Shown here piece after piece: positions 6,003 through 12,722 of a stretch of 41,892 nucleotides of DNA. Source of the DNA: a virus. The stretch lies in IMG/VR virus record IMGVR_UViG_3300035703_000173, positions 1 to 41,892 of that record. One strand, written 5' to 3'. A model generated the notes under the pieces. The model saw nothing but the letters and a program-made list of their open reading frames with translations, ran no database searches and had not been told where the DNA came from. The position numbers were made by a program, and so were the translations under genes. Numbering within the stretch: position 1 is the first letter of the stretch; every line of letters begins with the position of its first letter.

Positions 6003-6774
6003 TTTATTCGCAGGTGTAGGTGGCTTTGACTTAGCTATGCAACGACAAGGAGTAAAGGTAGTAGCCTCGGTTGAGATAGACAAGAACTGCAACCAAGTAT
6101 TGGCGCAGCATTTTCCTGACGCTACACAATTTACAGATGTAACTACAGTAAAGGGAGAGGATCTCATCAATGCAGGATTTACACCAAGCACAGGAATTAT
6201 TACAGGAGGATTTCCCTGCCAAGACCTCAGCGTCGCTGGCAAAAGGGCTGGTCTTGCTGGCGCAAGAAGCGGGTTATTCTGGGAGATTGCAAGACTTGTG
6301 GAAGAAACGCAAACAGAATACTTCATCCTCGAAAACGTACCTGGTTTGCTATCCAGTAACGGAGGAAAAGATTTTGGAGTCGTCCTCGGGACGATGGCCG
6401 ACCTCGGGTATTCTGTTGGATGGAGGGTGCTTGATGCTCAACACTTCGGAGTACCCCAGCGCAGGCGCAGAGTCTTCGTCGTTGGGCGACGTACTCCTAA
6501 CTCAAGCGTTGCCGAAATACTTTTTAAGTCAGAAGGCTTGCGAAGGGATCTTACGCAGAGCAAACAAAAGGGGCAAGACCCTACCCGAGAAACTCCAAGC
6601 AGCTTTGGTCAGACAGGCTTCGCCAAGTACACACCAGGAGTAACAACACTTACTGCTACTACATACAAAAGACCTGAAGATAATGTAGTTATAGGAACAC
6701 TTCAAGCGCGAGACTATAAGGGAGTAGGCAACCAGTATGTTGCAGAGAACAAACTTGTGGTTCACGAAAAGTAG
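5986..6774 (+). CDS. DNA cytosine-5 methyltransferase, N-terminal part (motifs I-VIII)
   Basis: This transfers methyl groups to cytosine C5. From the ATG at 5986 the 262-residue product has motif I FAGVGGF (8-14), motif IV GGFPCQ with catalytic Cys78, motif VI ENV (116-118) and motif VIII QRRRRVF (158-164), then the start of the target-recognition region. It stops at TAG 6772-6774 right after an A4 run (6767-6770). Motifs IX and X lie in the next ORF in another frame. Removing one A would join the two parts. It is therefore a two-subunit enzyme of the M.AquI kind, a frameshifted gene, or an indel. Confidence 0.9.
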   Translation: MLTGVSLFAGVGGFDLAMQRQGVKVVASVEIDKNCNQVLAQHFPDATQFTDVTTVKGEDLINAGFTPSTGIITGGFPCQDLSVAGKRAGLAGARSGLFWEIARLVEETQTEYFILENVPGLLSSNGGKDFGVVLGTMADLGYSVGWRVLDAQHFGVPQRRRRVFVVGRRTPNSSVAEILFKSEGLRRDLTQSKQKGQDPTRETPSSFGQTGFAKYTPGVTTLTATTYKRPEDNVVIGTLQARDYKGVGNQYVAENKLVVHEK

Positions 6775-7252
6775 GCGAGCACAGAATGTGGATGACTACG
6801 AGACTTGGATTGAAGGAGGAGTAATGCCAACGCTTAACGCATTTGATAATGGTGATGTGCGAACGACTGTCATTGTCTTTCATCCTCACTACCACGATGG
6901 AGCTAGAGTGCAAGGAGATACAATGAATACACTTACATCTCGTATGGGTACAGGTGGTAACAACGTGTCAGGTGTAGCTACAATCTTTAGTCATACACAA
7001 GGACTAGATGCACAACCTAGTGAGACAGTATCACCAACACTTCGAGCAGGAGGATCGGGTATGGCAACACAGATAGAGTCAAACGTACGCCGCTTAACAC
7101 CAGTAGAGTGTGAAAGATTGCAGGGTTTCCCTGATGATTGGACTGCTGGACAATCAGACTCAACCAGATACAAGCAGATGGGTAACGCAGTAGCTGTACC
7201 TGTGGTAGAGTGGATAGTGCAGAACATAGTAGATGTGGCTAAGGTTTCCTAA
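6737..7252 (+). CDS. DNA cytosine-5 methyltransferase, C-terminal part (motifs IX-X)
   Basis: This frame continues the target-recognition domain and carries motif IX (RRLTPVECERLQGFPDDW, residues 118-135) and motif X (YKQMGNAVAVPVVEWI, 145-160), which complete the catalytic fold begun in the previous ORF. It overlaps that ORF by 38 bases in a +1 frame. Two starts are possible: ATG 6737 with a distant GGGAG, or ATG 6824 with a perfect AAGGAGG. The second would truncate the recognition domain. It is the last gene of the rightward operon, just before a terminator. Confidence 0.85.
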   Translation: MLQRTNLWFTKSRRAQNVDDYETWIEGGVMPTLNAFDNGDVRTTVIVFHPHYHDGARVQGDTMNTLTSRMGTGGNNVSGVATIFSHTQGLDAQPSETVSPTLRAGGSGMATQIESNVRRLTPVECERLQGFPDDWTAGQSDSTRYKQMGNAVAVPVVEWIVQNIVDVAKVS

Positions 7253-7271
7253 CCCTTTTCCTTAGCACAAC

Positions 7272-7308
7272 AAAGACCCATCGGTAACGGGAACCGGTGG
7301 GTCTTTTG
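7272..7308. terminator. Bidirectional terminator between converging operons
   Basis: A 12-bp stem (AAGACCCATCGG at 7273-7284 with CCGGTGGGTCTT at 7294-7305, one G-U wobble) encloses a 9-base loop and is followed by TTTT. The complement has a shorter T run. It lies between the end of the methyltransferase (7252) and the end of the leftward operon (7310). Confidence 0.85.
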
Positions 7309-7309
7309 C

Positions 7310-7483
7310 TTATCCGCCTGTAGAGTAGAAGCCTTTACCCTTGAAGGTAATACCTGGTGAATCCCACTTACGCACCATAGGTATGTGGCAGTCAAAGCAG
7401 GATGGTTCACGTGGTGTATCGTGGATAGAACGTTCAATAGTTAATACTGTGTTGCAGTCAGGGCAACGATAGTCATACTGCAT
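7310..7483 (-). CDS. FmdB-type zinc-ribbon protein
   Basis: The start at 7483 gives MQYDYRCPDCN, matching the typical MPxYDYxCxxCG opening of FmdB-family zinc ribbons, with a second pair CFDC and a final KGKGFYSTGG typical of the family. The product is 57 residues. FmdB-like proteins are putative regulators with no established phage role. It is the last gene of the leftward early operon and its start overlaps the upstream stop region. In-frame ATGs further upstream fall inside the neighbour and are rejected. Confidence 0.8.
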   Translation of the reverse strand: MQYDYRCPDCNTVLTIERSIHDTPREPSCFDCHIPMVRKWDSPGITFKGKGFYSTGG

Positions 7484-7712
7484 TAGCCAATCCCTTCTCA
7501 ATGGCACGGATGGTTTCGCAAGGGTACATTGCAACATAACCATTACCTGAACATTCAACGCAACTCTCCCACTCATCAGGGAAATCAGACTCATCAGGCT
7601 TATGCAACTCCACTACCTCACAAAGAATTTTATGAAATAACCAACGCCCATTCATAGGTGTGTTAGCACCTTTGGCATAGTGCAACTCTTCCAACAACTC
7701 ATCGTGTGTCAT
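7473..7712 (-). CDS. Zinc-ribbon paralogue, MTHDEL family
   Basis: The 79-residue protein begins MTHDELLEELHYAK, contains VVELHKPDES, a CxxC (CVEC) and the C-terminal YPCETIRAIEKG. The N-terminal hexapeptide and the C-terminal signature are shared with 13813-14034, and the C-terminal part with 5095-5331. A 4-base overlap joins it to the upstream nuclease-like gene. Function unknown; zinc binding is likely. Confidence 0.75.
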   Translation of the reverse strand: MTHDELLEELHYAKGANTPMNGRWLFHKILCEVVELHKPDESDFPDEWESCVECSGNGYVAMYPCETIRAIEKGLANAV

Positions 7713-8092
7713 AGCTGGACTGCCTCCTCTATGGGTAAATAACCTACTAACTTCTCAACCTTCTCAACGCGATCAAACTCAGTTGTCGCTGGCATCTGGT
7801 GATTAAACCATACTGGCTCTGGTAGATCCATCAGATCAAAGGAGAAGATACCTTGCGGGGTAGAGTTGATGTAGTAAGGGATAAGGTCACGCTCTGCTGC
7901 TTGTGTTATCAGCTTGCGATACTTCATCTCTTCAATCAGTAGCGTGGGATAGTGTGTAGCCCTGCACTTTAACTCTATGTAATGACCTGCTTGCAAAGAG
8001 ATACAGTCATAGGCATCAAAGATGCCCTCTGATCTTACTAGGTCAGGGTACAAACCCTGGCGCAAGAAGGTAAACAATAACTCTTCGTTCAT
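7709..8092 (-). CDS. Putative PD-(D/E)XK nuclease-like protein
   Basis: The 127-residue protein has the segment GIFDAYDCISL followed by HYIELKCR. This resembles the Asp...ExK catalytic core of the restriction-endonuclease fold (Asp26/Asp29, Glu40, Lys42), with a helix MKYRKLI after it. The rest is not recognised. It lies between the sigma-like gene and a zinc-ribbon paralogue, with 4-base overlaps on both sides. A DNA-processing role is inferred from the motif alone. Confidence 0.55.
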   Translation of the reverse strand: MNEELLFTFLRQGLYPDLVRSEGIFDAYDCISLQAGHYIELKCRATHYPTLLIEEMKYRKLITQAAERDLIPYYINSTPQGIFSFDLMDLPEPVWFNHQMPATTEFDRVEKVEKLVGYLPIEEAVQL

Positions 8093-8721
8093 TGCCAGGG
8101 TGAAACCCCACCAAGATTATCCTGCAACCTACGCAGTGACTGAGCACATCTGCGATCTGCAGTAGAGATAGCGCACTCTAAGTACTGTGCTATCTGTTGC
8201 AGGGTAAAGTTCTCGTGGTGGCGTAGCCTTAGAATTGTTTGGTCCTCTATCTCTAGCTTCAGATAACCACGCTTGATGTCTATGAGGTTGGCTAGTAGGT
8301 TGCCACCTTCTGCCGGTGATGATGAACCTTTAGGTTGCCCATCTCTAATCATCTCTTGTGCTTGCTCTAGTACTGTGCCATCTACAACTGATGCAATAAC
8401 AAAGGGTAGCAACTGACCAAGAGTAGCTGACTCGTAGTAGGCTTCATCATTAGTCTGATAGCCAGACTTAGATGCCTTCTCTTTGCGTGCGTAGCGTTCT
8501 GCTACACGTCTCATCTGCCACGCAATGCGCTGCTCGTTATGCTTGCGCCTATCTTCGATAGGTTCCATTAAATCAACTGTATGATCTTCAACTCTAGTCA
8601 TAGCCCAAGCCATCAGCTCTTGCTTCACATCATCCTTCTCAACGTAGGCTTTATACCTACGATGGATACTGTTAGCAACGCTAGGCACTAGGTCATAGAT
8701 TACTGGGTGCAGTTCAGTCAT
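8089..8721 (-). CDS. Sigma-factor-like transcription regulator
   Basis: The 210-residue protein has a region-2-like segment (YVEKDDVKQELMAWA near residue 26) and a C-terminal region-4-like helix-turn-helix (DQTILRLRHHENFTLQQIAQ, then a recognition helix ISTADRRCAQSLRRL). The linker is long. This is the layout of phage-encoded sigma-70-family proteins. A natural role would be switching host RNA polymerase to late promoters such as the atypical one upstream of terminase, but that is inference. It overlaps both neighbours by 4 bases. Confidence 0.7.
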   Translation of the reverse strand: MTELHPVIYDLVPSVANSIHRRYKAYVEKDDVKQELMAWAMTRVEDHTVDLMEPIEDRRKHNEQRIAWQMRRVAERYARKEKASKSGYQTNDEAYYESATLGQLLPFVIASVVDGTVLEQAQEMIRDGQPKGSSSPAEGGNLLANLIDIKRGYLKLEIEDQTILRLRHHENFTLQQIAQYLECAISTADRRCAQSLRRLQDNLGGVSPWQ

Positions 8722-9197
8722 CGCATCACCACGACCGCTGAGGGAAACGGAGCGGAATTAGGTTGGTTCCCAAACTTGAGCCGACCTCTAATAAACTCCA
8801 CCTCATACGCAATACAATGTTCGTGCCACCAGGAAGTGTCAGTTCGGGAGGGAACCAGTAGTACCACTGTGCATCCTTTCTTGCTTTCAGCTTCTGCTTT
8901 AGCAACCCAATCTTTGATTGTCCTTCCGTATGGTGGGTTAAGCCACACGGCCCCACCATTACTATCGCTAGCCCAGTCATTATGAAATGCGTCCTGACGC
9001 GCTGGCTCAGGATGGTCGGGGCCATACCAGTTGTCGGGAACAAGAGTGGATGACTGCAGTGCTGCTGCGTCCAAAGAAAAACGAAACGTGTCGTTGTATC
9101 TGTCGAAGAAAGCTCGTGGTGTAGTCCACGTATCATCGTTGGAGGTTTTGAAGGTGTCAGTTTTGTAGAATCCCTCACTCACGTGGCCACTTACCAT
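8718..9197 (-). CDS. DNA N-6-adenine methyltransferase (Dam family, phage type)
   Basis: This 159-residue protein matches the phage DNA N-6-adenine methyltransferase family: a WTTPRAFFDRY opening, the catalytic NPPYG at residues 87-91 preceded by VWL, and VLLVPSRTDTSWWH. Such enzymes methylate adenine in short DNA sites, often to evade restriction. A GTG at 9182 (VSEGFYK) is an alternative start; neither start has a clear ribosome site. With the cytosine methyltransferase at 5986-7252, the phage carries two DNA-modification activities. Confidence 0.85.
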   Translation of the reverse strand: MVSGHVSEGFYKTDTFKTSNDDTWTTPRAFFDRYNDTFRFSLDAAALQSSTLVPDNWYGPDHPEPARQDAFHNDWASDSNGGAVWLNPPYGRTIKDWVAKAEAESKKGCTVVLLVPSRTDTSWWHEHCIAYEVEFIRGRLKFGNQPNSAPFPSAVVVMR

Positions 9198-9591
9198 CTA
9201 GTACCATCAATGCGATAGCACTGTAGTTGAGTAGATCAATGAAGCTATCTCGCAGTGACTCATTCTCAGGGGTAGCACCACTATCAATCAAGTGATTGAT
9301 GCGTGCAGTCTTATCGTGCATACGCACACGCAAACCATTGAGCGGTCCACCAGGAGATAGGCTGATGTTAGTTGGGCCGTAGTCCTTGTGCTTCTTGATG
9401 AGCAGGTTACCTGCTGCATCTAAGATTTCCCACATATCAACAACAAACTTTACGTGGTCAAAGTCTACCGAATCGGTATCGGACGTATTGTTATCGTCTC
9501 GCTTTGCGTATCCACTAAAAGGATCTGGAAGCCCATATGCTGCAAAGTCTGTAGCATCGTGTCCCATTCGCTTCTTGTCATCGTCATACAT
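9175..9591 (-). CDS. DUF1599-like protein
   Basis: The 138-residue protein contains LLIKKHKDYGPTNI, LNGLRVRMHDKTARINHL and ESLRDSFIDLLNYSAIA, the signature run of the DUF1599 (nucleotide-modification-associated) family. These are small all-alpha proteins that may act on nucleotides or modified bases, though the biochemistry is not settled. The acidic residues in the DxxxDLxNY helix could bind metal. It overlaps the methyltransferase by 23 bases and the primase gene by 8. Confidence 0.8.
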   Translation of the reverse strand: MYDDDKKRMGHDATDFAAYGLPDPFSGYAKRDDNNTSDTDSVDFDHVKFVVDMWEILDAAGNLLIKKHKDYGPTNISLSPGGPLNGLRVRMHDKTARINHLIDSGATPENESLRDSFIDLLNYSAIALMVLDGKWPRE

Positions 9592-10234
9592 TCGACTCCC
9601 CTATCAGTAGCTTTCTCGTAGCATCAATTCCATTAGCCAAGTAGTAATCATTGATGTCCATACCTGGCGGTAGTGTAACAATCTGTGAGTTCATTACCTC
9701 ATTCGCCACGCGCTTAGCAAACTCAGCTCCAGGGTTTGACCCATCCTCTTTCACATCATTGTCACCAACAACGTAGATAGTTTCATACCCTGCAAATAGT
9801 TTTGGAAAGTGTGGCTTCCACGCAGCAACCCCTGGCACACCCACTGCTGGGATACCAAGCTGCCCACTGGTAACTATCGCATCTAGTTCACCTTCACACA
9901 CCACGATGTATGGTGAATCAAGAGTGATGTCACAGACATTGTAGAGATGAGACTTCTGCCCAACTGGTGAACCATACTTAGGCTTGCCATCATCTAATCT
10001 TCTAAACTTAAATCCAACACAACCACCAGATGCGGTGATGTATGGAATAGAGATCCAACCCTCATACTGCTCGTGTCCATTGATAGGGTTGGTAATAGTT
10101 CCTAACTGAAACTTAGCTGCAGTTACCTCAGAGATCCCACGTGCGTTTAGTACGGCCAGTGCCTCTGGACTTATTGCCTGAGCGTATTGCTGCGCCGCTT
10201 CCAGTAGCAATTTCGACTGCACGTTTGAGGCCAT
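9584..10234 (-). CDS. DNA primase, TOPRIM subunit
   Basis: The 216-residue product carries a TOPRIM fold: VCEGELDA (Glu114), then GIPAVGVPGVAAWK, then VVGDNDVKEDGSNPG (Asp158, Asp160), which bind the catalytic metals in DnaG-type primases. Residues 23-45 match the usual pre-TOPRIM helix and RGI segment. The zinc-finger domain is in the upstream ORF, in another frame, overlapping by 107 bases. A split primase of this kind is known from mycobacteriophages of the L5 group. It makes RNA primers for replication. Confidence 0.85.
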   Translation of the reverse strand: MASNVQSKLLLEAAQQYAQAISPEALAVLNARGISEVTAAKFQLGTITNPINGHEQYEGWISIPYITASGGCVGFKFRRLDDGKPKYGSPVGQKSHLYNVCDITLDSPYIVVCEGELDAIVTSGQLGIPAVGVPGVAAWKPHFPKLFAGYETIYVVGDNDVKEDGSNPGAEFAKRVANEVMNSQIVTLPPGMDINDYYLANGIDATRKLLIGESNV

Positions 10235-10511
10235 CGTTAAACTCCAAGTTCTCTAGTATGCACACTAAGTTAGCTGCATTGCCACCCTTTCCGCAGGTGT
10301 GGCAGTAGTACAGGTTGTCATAGGTATTGATAACGGCAGACCTGCGACTGTCATTATGTAGGCAGCATCGAACAGATGCGCTCTTACCTTCTCTTACTTC
10401 ACCACCAAAGTGGGAAACAATAGGAGCTATGGGGATTGTGTTTGCATCAACGGGACCTTTGTACCTTCCCGCTTTACGAACCCTGGTCCAGTCTTGTGCT
10501 GGCATCCGCAC
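10128..10511 (-). CDS. DNA primase, zinc-finger (CHC2) subunit
   Basis: The 127-residue product contains IPIAPIVSHFGGEVREGKSA, then CCLHND and YYCHTCGKGGNAANLV. This is the CxxH...CxxC zinc-binding module with which DnaG recognises template DNA. The family's catalytic TOPRIM half is encoded next door. The last 35 residues overlap the TOPRIM frame and look unstructured, so a ribosomal frameshift could also fuse the two. The start could be Met3; its first 85 bases overlap the upstream gene. Confidence 0.8.
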   Translation of the reverse strand: MRMPAQDWTRVRKAGRYKGPVDANTIPIAPIVSHFGGEVREGKSASVRCCLHNDSRRSAVINTYDNLYYCHTCGKGGNAANLVCILENLEFNDGLKRAVEIATGSGAAIRSGNKSRGTGRTKRTWDL

Positions 10512-10612
10512 CCCTTAAAGTCGCACTTGCTGTGCCAGGCAGTGGCACGCTTGTAGTGTTTATCCCTGTTCTCTGAACCTGCTTTAAGACAGTTCTGGCA
10601 GATCATCTTCAT
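10427..10612 (-). CDS. Small zinc-ribbon protein with CQHKTGPG motif
   Basis: The start at 10612 (MKMICQNCLKAG) is chosen because an upstream in-frame ATG (10636) lies deep inside the neighbouring gene. The 61-residue product has CQNC, a later C...CGC pair and the CQHKTGPGFVKREG segment, which I recall from several actinobacteriophages. It likely binds zinc. It overlaps the 36-aa gene upstream by 29 bases and the primase zinc-finger gene downstream by 85, suggesting tight co-expression with primase. Confidence 0.7.
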   Translation of the reverse strand: MKMICQNCLKAGSENRDKHYKRATAWHSKCDFKGCGCQHKTGPGFVKREGTKVPLMQTQSP

Positions 10613-10694
10613 CCTCTTCGGTAGTTGAAACTTCAACTACTTCTTCTGGTTGTAGTATCTCTGATGTTGTAATGATTCCTTCTGGTACTGGCAT
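10584..10694 (-). CDS. Tiny acidic protein (36 aa)
   Basis: The ATG at 10694 follows the upstream stop directly (TAAATG) and has AAAGGAG about 8 bases before it. The 36-residue product MPVPEGIITT... ends in a run of Glu and Asp. Acidic tails of this kind occur on DNA mimics and single-strand-binding-protein-like adaptors, but no assignment is possible. Its end overlaps the zinc-ribbon gene by 29 bases. Confidence 0.5.
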   Translation of the reverse strand: MPVPEGIITTSEILQPEEVVEVSTTEEDEDDLPELS

Positions 10695-11045
10695 TTACTT
10701 TTTCTCCTTTAGCCATTGAGTTAAATCTTGGATTACCCAAGCCTGATCTATTGAAGCGTTGCGACGCTTAACTACCACGTAAGACAGAGGAACTTCCCCA
10801 AGACCTCTAGCCTTTGCATAGTTAAGCGCCTCAACTTGTGCTTCTCTCCAGAACTCAGGCAAGGAAAGGGTTGCCCTGTTCTTGAGTTCAAGGATGTAAG
10901 TTTCTCCCGCGATAACAGTTACGATGTCGCCTTCATCCTTTGCCCCAGCTTTAGACAGACGTTCTGCCACAACTCCTGCACCGCGAAGCCATTTCATAAC
11001 ATCTGTCTCAAACTGAGAACCTTTAGTCTTGTTGTACTGACTCAT
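10695..11045 (-). CDS. Holliday-junction-resolvase-like nuclease
   Basis: The 116-residue protein begins with KGSQFETDVMKWLRGAG and contains AKDEGDIVTV followed by YILELKNR. Glu13, Asp40, Glu53 and Lys55 form the PD-(D/E)XK core arrangement of Hjc-type resolvases. Such enzymes cut branched recombination or replication intermediates before packaging. The neighbouring helicase-like and primase genes support a DNA-metabolism role. It overlaps the upstream gene by 23 bases. Confidence 0.75.
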   Translation of the reverse strand: MSQYNKTKGSQFETDVMKWLRGAGVVAERLSKAGAKDEGDIVTVIAGETYILELKNRATLSLPEFWREAQVEALNYAKARGLGEVPLSYVVVKRRNASIDQAWVIQDLTQWLKEKK

Positions 11046-11235
11046 CTACCAGTACGACCTTGTTGATTTTATAGACGATGTTACCTTCTTCGTCCTTGAC
11101 TAACTCGACGATGCCAGACTGAAGCAAGGCACCAACGAAGTTAGTTAGGTCTACCTTCAGTGCGTTAACATCTTCACGCAGTGCATCAATCTTGAGATTG
11201 TCTCGGTACTTATTGGTTAACTCTGGTTCAGACAT
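11023..11235 (-). CDS. Hypothetical small protein (70 aa)
   Basis: The start at 11235 (MSEPELTNKYRDN) has GGGAG upstream; an in-frame ATG at 11292 lies inside the helicase-like gene and is rejected. Residues 10-30 form a heptad-like helix (IDALREDVNALKVDLTNF), suggesting a coiled coil, followed by a short beta hairpin. No family is recognised. It overlaps the helicase-like gene by 8 bases. Confidence 0.7.
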   Translation of the reverse strand: MSEPELTNKYRDNLKIDALREDVNALKVDLTNFVGALLQSGIVELVKDEEGNIVYKINKVVLVDESVQQD

Positions 11236-12076
11236 TGTAACTCCCTTGGTATCCTGCAATAGTATCTTTACGTAACATCCAACCGAACTCATTTTGATCT
11301 GAGATCTGTACTGCTGCGTAGTTTACCAGTAGCTGTGCGTATTGGCTTGCATCTGCTGTGTGTTTACCAAAACGATTCTTTACTGGTGCTACCTTTAGTA
11401 TTCCTTGTGTTGGGTCATAGCCCAGTGTAAGTATCAGTGCTGGTAGCTGACTGACCTTTCCGTGAATTGCTCTGCGATGAGGTGGGTTACTAGGTGACCC
11501 ATACTCTGACTGTTCTGATACGTGATGGAGCACCAAGACACAGGCCTCAGTCTTGCGTGCCATATCGTGCAGCTCCATCATAATTGCTCTAAGTCCAGCC
11601 CATTCGTTGTCCGTCTCAGCGGTGATGTTCATTAAGTTATCAATGACTATCAACTCAGGTGGTTGTCCGTAGAGTTCAACGTAAGCCCTGATCTCTAACT
11701 CCAAGTCATCAATACTAGGAGATGAATCAAAGACCCACTTGAGGTGTGAAAGTTTATCTAGGTGTGCGTTGTAATACTTACTATCATCTGCAAGGTTTGC
11801 CTCTACTGTCACTTGTGAGTGACCAGATAGATGCGAGACAGACCTCATCATTACGGTAGTGGTATCAGTATCTGCAGAAAAGAAAAGTGTAGGGACTTTG
11901 GCTTTGATGGCATAGATCAGAGCAAACATTGACTTACCAGCATTAGGTGCTGCAGCTACCATACATACTTGGCCTCTGCGAAACTTAATACCTTCAGCCT
12001 TTAATCCATCCCACACATCCGGCAGTGGTGTTGCTTTGGTAAGCACTCCACTCCAAGCGCGGGAAAGATTAAGCAA
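11228..12076 (-). CDS. DnaB/RecA-like ATPase (replicative helicase candidate)
   Basis: The 282-residue protein has a Walker A APNAGKSM (43-50), Walker B LIVIDN (142-147) and VLHHVSE (182-188), the order seen in DnaB/RadA-type RecA-fold ATPases. It lacks an N-terminal DnaB domain, as expected for compact phage helicases. The start is a TTG at 12074-12076, with AAGGAG at ideal spacing and overlap with the WhiB stop. A DNA-repair ATPase is the main alternative. Primase and nuclease neighbours favour replication. Confidence 0.8.
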   Translation of the reverse strand: MLNLSRAWSGVLTKATPLPDVWDGLKAEGIKFRRGQVCMVAAAPNAGKSMFALIYAIKAKVPTLFFSADTDTTTVMMRSVSHLSGHSQVTVEANLADDSKYYNAHLDKLSHLKWVFDSSPSIDDLELEIRAYVELYGQPPELIVIDNLMNITAETDNEWAGLRAIMMELHDMARKTEACVLVLHHVSEQSEYGSPSNPPHRRAIHGKVSQLPALILTLGYDPTQGILKVAPVKNRFGKHTADASQYAQLLVNYAAVQISDQNEFGWMLRKDTIAGYQGSYNV

Positions 12077-12344
12077 CGTCGTTCTCCTTTTTTAATATGA
12101 TGCCTCGTTTATCTCTGATCTTCTGACGTTCTCTTAAAGTCAGACCACCCCAGATACCAAAGTATTCTTTCTGTATTCCCCACTCTGCACATTCTCTTCG
12201 ATGGGGACACCTATTACAGATACTAACTGCGTACTTAGTATCCTCAATAGATGATTCTTTTCTACCAGGGATAGTCTCTGGAAACCAGAAATCCCCACCG
12301 ATGGTTTCACAACTAGGAGCTTCGTATTGACTTGGCTCCCGCAT
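12069..12344 (-). CDS. whiB: WhiB-family iron-sulfur transcription regulator
   Basis: The 91-residue protein has the four WhiB cysteines, Cys12, Cys43, Cys46 and Cys52 (CxxCxxxxxC), the GIWGGL turn at 63-68 and a basic C-terminal tail. WhiB proteins bind a 4Fe-4S cluster and act on the primary sigma factor; they are confined to Actinobacteria and their phages. This is the strongest host indicator in the window. In mycobacteriophage TM4 a WhiB homologue interferes with host WhiB2, so a host-control role is plausible here. It overlaps the downstream TTG-started ATPase gene. Confidence 0.92.
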   Translation of the reverse strand: MREPSQYEAPSCETIGGDFWFPETIPGRKESSIEDTKYAVSICNRCPHRRECAEWGIQKEYFGIWGGLTLRERQKIRDKRGIILKKENDVA

Positions 12345-12347
12345 TTG

Positions 12348-12722
12348 TTAGCGAACCCAGATAGTGTCGCACTTATCTGGCGCACCCTTTGGTGCTGCAC
12401 ACATATAACCTGACCACGGACCCTTTTGTCCTACACCTGAACGTAGTGACATCTGACCGTGCTTACATACGTGACCTGCACCCGCTGGTGCTGCTGCTAC
12501 TGGTGTGCCACCGAATGCTGCTGCAACTGATGCAACCGTTGGTGCTGGTGCAACTGCCAGTGTGCCGTGTAGTTCTACTGCTGTTGAAAGGATAAGACGT
12601 GAGACCATAGATAGATCTGTTAGACCTATCTCTAAATCCTGTACATCCTTTGCGTAAAGATTGATAAGTGTTCCATCACTCAACTTGTAGTTGATCTGAA
12701 ACTTTGTACCTTCTGTTGCCAT
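12348..12722 (-). CDS. Hypothetical protein with C-terminal zinc-ribbon-like segment
   Basis: The 124-residue product has a beta-rich N-terminal part, an Ala/Pro-rich linker (about residues 56-83) and a C-terminal CKHGQM...GPWSGYMCAAPKG...C segment, which looks like a zinc-binding end. GGAGG precedes the ATG. The position next to the Cas4-like nuclease and helicase-like genes suggests a role in DNA metabolism, perhaps as a nucleic-acid-binding accessory; no family name is secure. Confidence 0.7.
   Translation of the reverse strand: MATEGTKFQINYKLSDGTLINLYAKDVQDLEIGLTDLSMVSRLILSTAVELHGTLAVAPAPTVASVAAAFGGTPVAAAPAGAGHVCKHGQMSLRSGVGQKGPWSGYMCAAPKGAPDKCDTIWVR

Noticed and set aside
5889-6326. 145-residue minus-strand frame under the cytosine methyltransferase
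   Set aside because: The plus-strand frame has clear methyltransferase motifs; the antisense frame is a shadow.
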